Of a DNA stretch of 6,182 nt, positions 1 through 6,101 are shown piece by piece. Below the pieces are notes generated by a model. It worked only from the letters and a program-made list of their open reading frames with translations, was not told where the DNA came from and did no database searches. Numbering within the stretch: position 1 is the stretch's first letter; every line of letters starts with the position of its first letter. The stretch is taken from NCBI GenBank assembly GCA_050742535.1, contig JBOGIQ010000353.1, positions 1 to 6,182 of the forward strand. The letters are read 5' to 3'. Made by a program: the position numbers and the translations under genes. This stretch comes from Gp6-AA40 sp050742535 (lineage in GTDB: Bacteria; Acidobacteriota; Vicinamibacteria; Vicinamibacterales; UBA2999).

Positions 1-614
1 CGCGTGTTCTGCGCGCGATCCTGCTCCTGCCGCTCGCCGACGGTCAGAAATAGAAAGCCATTGCGATCGAACGCAATGCGCCCGCCATAGTTCGTCGTCG
101 ACTTGCTCCAGTTGTTGGCGACGAAGATCTCCTTCACGTCGTGGAGCGCCTTGCCGTCGAACCGGGCGCGCGCCAGCGCCGTCGTCGTCAGGTTGTCGTC
201 GCGGGTCTTCGTGTAGGTGAGATACAGCAGCTGGTTGCTGGCGAATGACGGATGGAGTGCGACTTCGAGCAGTCCGCCAAGCACCGCGGCACGGACGCCC
301 GGAACGCCGGAGATCGGCGTGGGATCGAGCGTACCGCCGCGAATGATGCGGAGCTTGCCGTTGCGCTCGGTGACAAGCGCGTCTCCTCCCGGCAGAAACG
401 CGAGGCTCCACGGGTGGGATAAACCGGTGGCGACCGCCGAGACGCGAATCTGATAGTCCGAGGTGAAGAGCGTCTGCGGAAGGGCCGGCAGCGGTGGCGA
501 ATTGCGCGGCGCGCCCTGGCCGTTCAGAAGGGCGGTACCAGCGAAAACGATCGCCACCACCCCAATGTACTTCCTACTTACTTTTCCACTTCCTGCACTT
601 TTCCACTTTTCCAC
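1..614 (-). CDS. PQQ-dependent sugar dehydrogenase-like (GSDH/Asd family) protein, N-terminal part, truncated by the left edge
   Basis: An open frame of 204 codons with no stop runs off the left edge; the usual family length of about 370-450 residues means roughly half is missing. Family signatures are visible: VATGLSHPWSLAFLPGG (about residues 61-77), VTERNGKLRII (81-91), GGLLEVALHP (113-122) and YGGRIAFDRNGFLFLTVGE (176-194). These are blades of the soluble-glucose-dehydrogenase/aldose-sugar-dehydrogenase beta-propeller, which oxidises sugars in the periplasm with PQQ. The catalytic His of the family (HxxGR) appears to be Asn175 here, and the Gln before GGLL is Leu112, so activity is uncertain. 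The start is unclear because there is no ATG. GTG at 614 is preferred: GGAGGG lies 10 bases upstream and it gives a Lys/Arg-rich n-region before the hydrophobic stretch IGVVAIVFAGTALL. GTG at 560, with AGGAAG 9 bases upstream, is the alternative, and the 614 start would translate a short simple repeat. The gene follows the quinoprotein gene after 3 bases and in the same frame. Confidence 0.85.
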   Translation of the reverse strand, partial: MEKWKSAGSGKVSRKYIGVVAIVFAGTALLNGQGAPRNSPPLPALPQTLFTSDYQIRVSAVATGLSHPWSLAFLPGGDALVTERNGKLRIIRGGTLDPTPISGVPGVRAAVLGGLLEVALHPSFASNQLLYLTYTKTRDDNLTTTALARARFDGKALHDVKEIFVANNWSKSTTNYGGRIAFDRNGFLFLTVGERQEQDRAQNT

Positions 615-616
615 TT
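580..616. repeat. Degenerate 8-base tandem repeat (TTTTCCAC unit)
   Basis: The unit TTTTCCAC occurs at 582-589, 599-606 and 607-614; the last two are exactly adjacent and the first is offset by 17 bases. A longer match, ACTTTTCCACTT, occurs at 580-591, 597-608 and 605-616. The repeat sits at the junction of the two quinoprotein genes and overlaps the possible first codons of the downstream one. The low-complexity, AT-richer composition contrasts with the GC-rich flanks and looks intergenic. No function can be assigned. Confidence 0.7.
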
Positions 617-617
617 G

Positions 618-2300
618 CTACCGGCCCTCCGGCAGCGCGAAAGCGGTAATCGTCATGCCCGACGGGATCAGCACGTACTGACGTCCATCCAGCATGTAGG
701 TCGTCGCCGCGGCGCCGTGGATCGGCGAGCCGGTCCGATATCTCCACAGCAGCTTGCCGGTGCGCGATTCAAAGGCGTTGAAGTAGCCGTCCTGATCGCC
801 GGCGAACACCACGCCCGACGCCGTCGACATCACGCCCGCCAGCGACGACTGCCTGAACTTGTACTCCCACCGGATGGCGCCGGTCTTCGGATCGATCGCG
901 CGCAGCGCGCTGTAGTCGGGCTCCGGCAGCTTCTCCATCCCTCCGCTCATGAAACTGCGGCCGGGCACGGGCTCCTCTTTCCGCGGCGTGTAGATGGCGC
1001 ATGTCTCGCGCGCCATGACGAAGAACAGCTGCGTGGCCGGATCGTAGGACGGCGGGTTGAAATTGGTGCCGCCGCGGTAGTCGGGCACACATTGCGGCTT
1101 GCCGCCGGTCGCGAGACCCAGACTGAGCACGATCGGCCGGCCGTCCTTGCCAATCTCGCGCGCCCACGACGTGCTGGTAAACGGCTTCCCGACCAGGAAC
1201 TCCCCGGTCTGGCGATCCAGCGTGTAGAAGAACCCGTTCCGGTTCGCGACCATCACGACCTTGCGCGCCCGGCCGTCGATCGTCACGTCGGCAAGCACGG
1301 GAACGTGATTCGAATCCCAGTCGTGGGTGTCGTGCGGCGTGAACTGGTAATGCCAGCGCAGCTTGCCGCTATCGGCGTCGAGCGCCACGATCGACGTGGT
1401 GTACAGGTTGTCGCCCTTCCGGTCCTCGCCGTAGTAGTCGGGGTTCGGATTGCCGGTGCCCCAGTAGAGCAGGTTCAGCTCAGGGTCATAACTCCCCGTT
1501 TGCCACGTCGCGCCGCCGCCGCGTGGCAGCACCACGGGGTCAGACCATGTCTCGCTGCCCGGCTCGCCGGGTCCGGGAATCGTGTAGAAGCGCCAGATGC
1601 GCTTGCCGGTTTTCGGGTCGTAGGCGTCGATGAAGCCGCGCGTCGGGATGTCGCCGCCGGCAATGCCAATGATGACCTTGTCCTTGACGATGAGCGGTGC
1701 CTGCGTGATCGCGTAGCCAACCTTGAAGTCCTCGACGACCGCATCCCACACGACGCGGCCCGTCCGCCGATCCAGCGCGAGCAGATGGGCGTCGAGCGTG
1801 CCGATGTACAGCAGATCGCCGAGGATCGCGAATCCGCGGTTCGACGCATTGGCCGCTCCGTAGGTCAGGCCGCCGGGCAGCGTGCGGCGATACCGCCAAA
1901 GCTGCGCGCCGGTGCGGACGTCGATCGCCCATGCCGTGTTGTTGTTGCCGGTCACGTAGAGGACGCCGTCGACCTGGAGCGGCGTTCCCTCGAAGCCGCG
2001 GCCGGCAACCATGTTGTCGACCTGGAACGCCCACTGCGCGGCGAGGCGGCCGGCATTGGCCGGAGTGATCTGCGTGAGCGGACTGTGGCGGCGGCCCGTG
2101 TAGTCGCCCGAATACATCAGCCACCGCGTCGAATCCTTCAGACCATCGACGTGATCCTGCAGCGTCACAGGTTTGAGCGGCGGGCCGACGGGCGCCGGGC
2201 GAGGCGGATCGGGCGGCGGCCCCGAGTTCGGCCCCTGCGCCGACACATGAAGGATGCCGGCGGTCGCAGCAATGAACAGGACGACGACGATCCTCATCAT
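618..2300 (-). CDS. Periplasmic PQQ-dependent alcohol dehydrogenase-like quinoprotein
   Basis: A 560-residue protein with a Sec signal (MMRIVVVLFIAATAGILHVSA, cleavage near residue 21) followed by a PQQ beta-propeller of the methanol/ethanol dehydrogenase superfamily. Repeated blade motifs include DVRTGAQLWRY (127-137), DRRTGRVVW (177-185), DPKTGKRIWRF (228-238), DADSGKLRW (308-316) and ESRTGKLLWRY (511-521). Such enzymes oxidise alcohols or related substrates and pass electrons to a c-type cytochrome. Predicted metal and catalytic residues are Asn284 in GTGN, Asp327 as general base and Asp329 two residues later, the position that marks lanthanide-type enzymes. The adjacent cysteines of classical enzymes are Ala149-Ala150, and the usual Glu ligand is Asp217. 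There is no C-terminal haem domain, so an external acceptor is needed. The start is the first ATG of ATGATG, whose ATGA overlaps the cupin stop, with GGGGA 7 bases upstream; an ATG at 2345 lies inside the cupin gene and would bury the signal peptide. The substrate cannot be told. Confidence 0.92.
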   Translation of the reverse strand: MMRIVVVLFIAATAGILHVSAQGPNSGPPPDPPRPAPVGPPLKPVTLQDHVDGLKDSTRWLMYSGDYTGRRHSPLTQITPANAGRLAAQWAFQVDNMVAGRGFEGTPLQVDGVLYVTGNNNTAWAIDVRTGAQLWRYRRTLPGGLTYGAANASNRGFAILGDLLYIGTLDAHLLALDRRTGRVVWDAVVEDFKVGYAITQAPLIVKDKVIIGIAGGDIPTRGFIDAYDPKTGKRIWRFYTIPGPGEPGSETWSDPVVLPRGGGATWQTGSYDPELNLLYWGTGNPNPDYYGEDRKGDNLYTTSIVALDADSGKLRWHYQFTPHDTHDWDSNHVPVLADVTIDGRARKVVMVANRNGFFYTLDRQTGEFLVGKPFTSTSWAREIGKDGRPIVLSLGLATGGKPQCVPDYRGGTNFNPPSYDPATQLFFVMARETCAIYTPRKEEPVPGRSFMSGGMEKLPEPDYSALRAIDPKTGAIRWEYKFRQSSLAGVMSTASGVVFAGDQDGYFNAFESRTGKLLWRYRTGSPIHGAAATTYMLDGRQYVLIPSGMTITAFALPEGR

Positions 2301-2755
2301 TTCTTTTTCCCCAGGTACTCGGCGTCGGTCACCGGCGCACCCCACTTGATGTCACCGCCATAAATGGTCAGTTGCACGACGGAACGATCGGGCGCAGCGC
2401 CGTGCCAGTGCGGCACGTTGGCCTTGGTCAGAACGGGCACGTCCTTCACGAGCTCTTTGACCGGCTCGCCCAGCTCCTGGTAGAGCCCCCGCCCTTCTTC
2501 CGCCCACAGCATCTGCCGGTGGGTGTGCGTGTGCCAGTTGGTGCGCGCGCCCGCCTCGAACCTGAGGCGTCGCGTCAGCATGCCGTCGATCGGCTCGAAG
2601 TTCACGACGCCAGTCGCATTCGGGTTGGGAGCGCCGGCACCCTGCGCGGGAGCCGCAGGGGCGCCACCACGTTGCTGCCCAGCCGGGGTTACGACAATGA
2701 GCGCAACGAAGACCACTGCTGGCAGCAAGGGTCGACGCCATTGAACACGTGCCAT
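2297..2755 (-). CDS. Secreted small cupin, hydroxynitrile-lyase-like metal site
   Basis: A 152-residue protein with a signal peptide (MARVQWRRPLLPAVVFVALI, cleavage near residue 26), a Gly/Ala/Pro/Gln-rich linker to about residue 47, and one cupin barrel. Cupin motif 1 is GARTNWHTHTHRQML (69-83); motif 2 is VPHWHGAAPD (114-123). The spacing H75-x-H77-xxx-Q81 plus a His in HWHG (116 or 118) matches the metal ligands of the Mn-dependent cupins that include the acidobacterial R-selective hydroxynitrile lyase. Related cupins are often annotated only as 'cupin domain-containing', so lyase, dioxygenase or binding roles remain open. The ATG at 2755 is preceded by GGAGG 4 bases upstream and opens directly onto the signal peptide. 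The frame stays open upstream to 3028, but that stretch lies inside the ankyrin-cytochrome gene and has no cupin or signal character. The stop overlaps the next gene's start, so the two are probably co-translated. Confidence 0.9.
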   Translation of the reverse strand: MARVQWRRPLLPAVVFVALIVVTPAGQQRGGAPAAPAQGAGAPNPNATGVVNFEPIDGMLTRRLRFEAGARTNWHTHTHRQMLWAEEGRGLYQELGEPVKELVKDVPVLTKANVPHWHGAAPDRSVVQLTIYGGDIKWGAPVTDAEYLGKKK

Positions 2756-2759
2756 TGAA

Positions 2760-2764
2760 CCTCC
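2760..2764 (-). promoter_or_regulatory. Ribosome binding site of the cupin gene
   Basis: GGAGG on the minus strand, 4 bases before the ATG at 2755. It decides the start of the cupin gene against the longer open frame that reaches 3028. Confidence 0.75.
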
Positions 2765-2768
2765 ACAG

Positions 2769-2786
2769 GTCCGGCTACAGCCGGAC
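2769..2786. repeat. Perfect short inverted repeat (REP-like hairpin)
   Basis: GTCCGGCT (2769-2776) and AGCCGGAC (2779-2786) are exact reverse complements separated by AC. As RNA this gives a stem of about 7 bp with a 4-base loop, only 4 bases upstream of the cupin ribosome binding site and 36 bases after the stop of the ankyrin-cytochrome gene. There is no T-run next to it, so a classical intrinsic terminator is unlikely. It may be a REP-type mobile palindrome or an mRNA-stabilising or attenuating hairpin within the operon. Confidence 0.7.
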
Positions 2787-2822
2787 GCCACGCCGGAACT
2801 GAAGCGGTTAAGCGGAGTGAGT

Positions 2823-4634
2823 TTACCTGCTCGTAACGAGGATTTCACGCAGCCTGGCGCGGTCCGTCGACAACTCGGCTTTGCCGGCCGGCGCGCCGTT
2901 CGTCTTGAACATGTAACTGACGATGTCGGCGTAGGCCTGCATGCCGAGGGTGTCCGGCGCCTCCTGCGGCATCGTCCGCCGAATGACGTCGAGCACATCG
3001 TCGGCGCTGGTCCGGTCGAAGCGGGCAAAGAACGACTGGCCGACGAGGGCGGGGGCGTTCGTGCTGCCGAGCAAATCGTCGGCGTGGCACTTGGCGCAGG
3101 CCTTCAGGTAGGCCTCTTCACCGCGCGTCGCCTGCGCCTCGGTGAACACGCTGTCCCAGATCGTCGAGCGTGCATCCTGCGCGGCGGTCCGCGGCGCTCC
3201 GGCGCCGCCGGCACCGGGCTGTGTCGAGTCCGGCACGGGCATACCGCGATCGCGCATCGTCCGCCGGAGCAGCGCCGCGGCTTCCGGATACCGCTTCAAG
3301 ACCGCCGGCGTGTACTCGACGCCGTCGGCGGCGGTCAGCGGCGTCCACCCCTTCTTGTTCACGACATCCAGCTGCGCACCCTTATCGATCAGGAACTGCA
3401 TCACCGGAATTGCACCGCCGCGGTAGACGGCGCCGTGCAGCGCGGTTTCACCTTCCTTGTCGATCGCGTTGACGTCGTTGCCGCCGGCCTCGAACACCAG
3501 CTTGACCGCCGCCAGCGCCTCTTCATGCGAGCCCGGGTTCTCGCCGGGCGCCCAGATGCCGACGCCCGCCGCCGCCATGAGCGCCGTGGTGCCGTTGTTC
3601 GTCGCGATGCGCGGATCGGCGCCGCACGCGAGCAGCACGCGCATCAGCGGCACATCCGCGGACTTCGCCGCCAGCAGGAACGGCGTCGAGCCGAGGCGAT
3701 TGAGCATGTTCCTGTTGCCGTCGCGCGGCTCCTTCTTCTGCCGCGCGTTCACGTTGGCGCCTTTGGCGACCAGCGTGCGAACGAGGTCGAGGCTGTCGAC
3801 TCCACCCGTGGCGACCGGCCCTGGCAGGTTGAAGCCGGCGTTGTGCCGTCGCGACCAGGCGATCTGGTGCAGCGCCGTCCAGCCCTGGCCATCGGCGTTG
3901 GGATTCGCGCCACGATCGAGGAGCATCGACGCCAGCTCGTAGTGCGCGTTGATGGCCGCGAGCAGCAGGGCGGTCGTGCCGTCGGGAAGCGCTTCGTCCA
4001 CCGGCACGCCCGCGTCCAGCAGCGCCGCTGCGGTGCTGACGTGGCCGCCGCGAACCGCAAACAGATAGGGAGAGAACGCGCCGCCGCTGGATCGCTCCTT
4101 CACGTCGGCGCCGCGCTCGACGAGCAGCTTCACGACGCCGGCGTTGTTCTCCGCCGCCGCCCACATCAGCGCGGTCTGACCCTTCGCCGGATGTTTGCGG
4201 CGGAAGTCCGCCCCGCGATCGAGCAGCACGCGAACGGCATCCACGGCGCCCGTTCGTGACGCAGTCATGAGCACGGTCTCGCCGTCCGGCAGCGCGGTAT
4301 TCGGATTGGCGCCACCGTCAAGCAGGCGCGTGATGACCGGCGCCCTTCCGTTGGTGGCCGCGAGCTGGAGCGGCGTGACGCCGTGCCGCGTCGCCGTGTC
4401 GACCTTCGCGCCAGCCTTCAACAGCGCTTCGACCATCGACAGGTCGTCGCGCCGCACGGCCCAGTGCAAGGCCGTCGTGCCGTCGGGAGCCGCCGCATCG
4501 ACGTTTGCGTTCTTCGTCAGCAGCCCACGCACCGCCGCGGTATCGCCGTTGCGTGCCGCATCGACGAGCGAGGCCTGCCCGCTGGCGATGACGCTCGCGA
4601 ATACGACGGTCGCCAGGATCAGCGCTATCCGCAT
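2823..4634 (-). CDS. Secreted ankyrin-repeat protein with C-terminal mono-haem cytochrome c domain
   Basis: A 603-residue protein. A Sec signal (MRIALILATVVFASVIASG, about 1-19) is followed by ankyrin repeats from about 21 to 455, with consensus pieces such as DGTTALHWAV (51-60), HGVTPLQLAATNG (84-96), GQTALMWAAAENN (152-164), GWTALHQIAW (251-260), GETALHGAVYRGG (395-407) and GWTPLTAADG (429-438). Longer insertions occur near 261-280, 298-315 and 358-372. After a Gly/Ala-rich linker (about 465-490) comes a small class I cytochrome c domain: haem motif CAKCH at 513-517 and probable axial Met555 in RTMPQ. It should act in the periplasm as an electron carrier attached to a protein-binding scaffold. 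Ankyrin-cytochrome fusions beside DUF1552 genes recur in Acidobacteriota and similar bacteria, but the partner is unknown. The start ATG shares its A with the TGA of the DUF1552 gene, and no strong Shine-Dalgarno sequence is seen, which fits translational coupling. Confidence 0.95.
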   Translation of the reverse strand: MRIALILATVVFASVIASGQASLVDAARNGDTAAVRGLLTKNANVDAAAPDGTTALHWAVRRDDLSMVEALLKAGAKVDTATRHGVTPLQLAATNGRAPVITRLLDGGANPNTALPDGETVLMTASRTGAVDAVRVLLDRGADFRRKHPAKGQTALMWAAAENNAGVVKLLVERGADVKERSSGGAFSPYLFAVRGGHVSTAAALLDAGVPVDEALPDGTTALLLAAINAHYELASMLLDRGANPNADGQGWTALHQIAWSRRHNAGFNLPGPVATGGVDSLDLVRTLVAKGANVNARQKKEPRDGNRNMLNRLGSTPFLLAAKSADVPLMRVLLACGADPRIATNNGTTALMAAAGVGIWAPGENPGSHEEALAAVKLVFEAGGNDVNAIDKEGETALHGAVYRGGAIPVMQFLIDKGAQLDVVNKKGWTPLTAADGVEYTPAVLKRYPEAAALLRRTMRDRGMPVPDSTQPGAGGAGAPRTAAQDARSTIWDSVFTEAQATRGEEAYLKACAKCHADDLLGSTNAPALVGQSFFARFDRTSADDVLDVIRRTMPQEAPDTLGMQAYADIVSYMFKTNGAPAGKAELSTDRARLREILVTSR

Positions 4635-5998
4635 CAGAGACCCGAGAGCAGTTCGAGACGCCCTGTGCTGTCGCCCAGCTTCTCCGCCTGCACGCCAACC
4701 TTGTCCAGCATCGACAGCAGCAGGTTCGTCATCGGCGTCTCCTGCTTGTAGACGATGTGGCGGCCGCCTGTGAGCTGGCCGGCAGCGCTGCCGACGAGGA
4801 CGAGCGGCAGATCGTAGTGGGCGTGGAGATTCGGATTGCTCAATCCGGCGCCATAGAGGAACAACGAGTGATCGAGCAGCGTGCCGTCACCTTCGGGCGT
4901 GGACTTCAGCTTCTCGAGGAACCAGCTGAACAGCTCGGCCTGATAGGTTCCCAGCTTGGCGTACTTCGCCAGCTGATTCGGGTTGTCCTGATGATGAGAA
5001 AGCCCGTGGTGACCTTCGGTAATGCCGATCTCCGGGTAGGTGCGGAAGTTCAGCTCGCGTCCGAGCATGAAGGTGACGACGCGCGTGACGTCGGCGCGGT
5101 AGGCCAGCCACTGCAGCTCGTACATCAGCTTGACGTGCTCGTCGAAGCGATCCGGAATGCCCGACGGCTGGTTCAGGTCGGGGAGGTCCGAGGCGTTCCT
5201 CTGCTCGACGCGCTGAATGCGGCGCTCGACCTCGCGCACGGAATCGACATAGTCGGTGACCTTCGTGCGATCCGACGGACCAAGACTGTTCTGCAGCCGG
5301 TTGAGATCCGCCATCACGGAGTCGAGGATGCTGCGGTTCTCGCGCGCGCGGGCCAGCCGCTGCTCGGACGTGCCGCCGTCGCCAAACAGCCGCTCGAACA
5401 CGATCCGCGGATTGTTTTCCGTCGGCAGCGGCGTCGTTGCCGTGCTCCACGACAGCGTGTTCATGTAGGCGCAGGCGTAGCTGTTCTCGCACTGCCCGCC
5501 GAGGAAGTTGAGGTCGATGGCGAGCTCCAGCGACGGCAGCGCCGTGTCCCTTCCGATCTCGGCTGCGGCAATCTGATCCGCTGAAATTCCGTTGCGGATA
5601 TCAGCGCCTTCCGTCCGCTTGGGATGCACACCCGTGAGCCACGAGCTCGTGCCGCGCGTATGGTCGCCATTCGCGCCGTCGTCATGCGCGTCGGCCTGAT
5701 GCTGGGCGAGGCCGCTGACGACGACCATCCGATCGCGGAACGGTTCGAGCGGCTTCAGGATCTGGGAGAACTCGAAGGCGGTGCCCTCGCCGAGCGGCGT
5801 CCAGTAGTTGATGCCGCTGAAGTTCCGTGCGACGCCGTTCGGCATGTAGACGAAGCCGAGGCGGCGGAGCGGCCGCGCCGCCGTTCGCGACTGTGCCGTC
5901 AGCGCCGGAACCATCGCGTCGAGCAGCGGCAACGCGAGCGTCGCGCCGACACCGCGCAGGAATGTACGGCGCGGCAACGCCATCTTGCTTACAAACAT
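4634..5998 (-). CDS. DUF1552 domain-containing protein, Tat-exported
   Basis: A 454-residue protein, full length for the family. The N-terminus has a twin-arginine signal, ALPRRTFLRG (7-16), then a hydrophobic stretch GATLALPLLDAMVPALTA, with cleavage near residue 35. Family landmarks include RLGFVYMPNGV (46-56), the FEFSQILKPLEPFRDRMVVV region, GDHTRGTSSWLTGVHP, CAYMNTLSWS, a DYVDSVREVERRIQRVE helix, GHHGLSHHQDN and a C-terminal LFLYGAGLSNPNLHAH segment followed by MTNLLLSMLDKVGV. His/Asp-rich segments suggest metal binding, and the fold is probably related to DUF1501/alkaline-phosphatase-like proteins; no reaction is established. Genes of this family usually follow a DUF1592-type cytochrome gene, as here. 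ATG at 5998 is chosen because GGGAG lies 6 bases upstream; a second in-frame ATG at 5983 would keep the Tat motif but lacks a good ribosome binding site. The TGA overlaps the next start codon by one base. Confidence 0.94.
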   Translation of the reverse strand: MFVSKMALPRRTFLRGVGATLALPLLDAMVPALTAQSRTAARPLRRLGFVYMPNGVARNFSGINYWTPLGEGTAFEFSQILKPLEPFRDRMVVVSGLAQHQADAHDDGANGDHTRGTSSWLTGVHPKRTEGADIRNGISADQIAAAEIGRDTALPSLELAIDLNFLGGQCENSYACAYMNTLSWSTATTPLPTENNPRIVFERLFGDGGTSEQRLARARENRSILDSVMADLNRLQNSLGPSDRTKVTDYVDSVREVERRIQRVEQRNASDLPDLNQPSGIPDRFDEHVKLMYELQWLAYRADVTRVVTFMLGRELNFRTYPEIGITEGHHGLSHHQDNPNQLAKYAKLGTYQAELFSWFLEKLKSTPEGDGTLLDHSLFLYGAGLSNPNLHAHYDLPLVLVGSAAGQLTGGRHIVYKQETPMTNLLLSMLDKVGVQAEKLGDSTGRLELLSGL

Positions 5999-6004
5999 CC
6001 TTTG

Positions 6005-6009
6005 CTCCC
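6005..6009 (-). promoter_or_regulatory. Ribosome binding site of the DUF1552 gene
   Basis: GGGAG on the minus strand, 6 bases before the ATG at 5998. It favours this start over the in-frame ATG at 5983. Confidence 0.7.
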
Positions 6010-6014
6010 ACGAA

Positions 6015-6081
6015 CCGCGGAGGCGCGAAGACGCGGAGAATTCACGTTTAGTCCTTCCTCCGTGCCTCCGCGTCTCCGCGG
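6015..6081. repeat. Long imperfect inverted repeat (MITE/REP-like palindrome)
   Basis: The arms at 6015-6040 and 6055-6081 are reverse complements at about 21 of 26 positions with one inserted base, around a 14-base loop. The outer 8 bases, CCGCGGAG and CTCCGCGG, pair perfectly. Each arm is itself built from degenerate CGCGGAG units. All mismatches are transitions, so about half could be G-U pairs in RNA. The element fills most of the gap between the DUF1592-type stop and the DUF1552 ribosome binding site. No T-tract follows, so it is not a clear intrinsic terminator. Similar CCGCGGAG-rich palindromes are, from memory, scattered in gaps between genes of many environmental genomes; no transposase is present here. 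Confidence 0.75.
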
Positions 6082-6101
6082 CCCGTCATGCGTGAAAACG
6101 T

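Noticed and set aside
2301..2345. Upstream ATG (2345) for the quinoprotein
   Set aside because: It would add 15 charged residues before the signal peptide and overlap the cupin by 49 bases; the ATGATG at 2300 has a suitable upstream GGGGA and leads straight into the signal.
615..2363. Long plus-strand open frame of 582 codons
   Set aside because: It is antisense to the PQQ quinoprotein, is rich in Arg/Ala/Val without any domain signature, and arises from GC-rich codon bias on the opposite strand.
2756..3028. N-terminal extension of the cupin frame
   Set aside because: This stretch lies inside the ankyrin-cytochrome coding sequence and would put the cupin's clear signal peptide in mid-protein; GGAGG before the ATG at 2755 supports the short form.
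2817..4259. Long plus-strand open frame of 480 codons
   Set aside because: It is the antisense shadow of the ankyrin-cytochrome gene; its composition is Arg/His-rich low-information sequence with no recognisable motif.
6015..6081. Intrinsic terminator
   Set aside because: The stem is long and GC-rich, but no T-run follows it on either strand.
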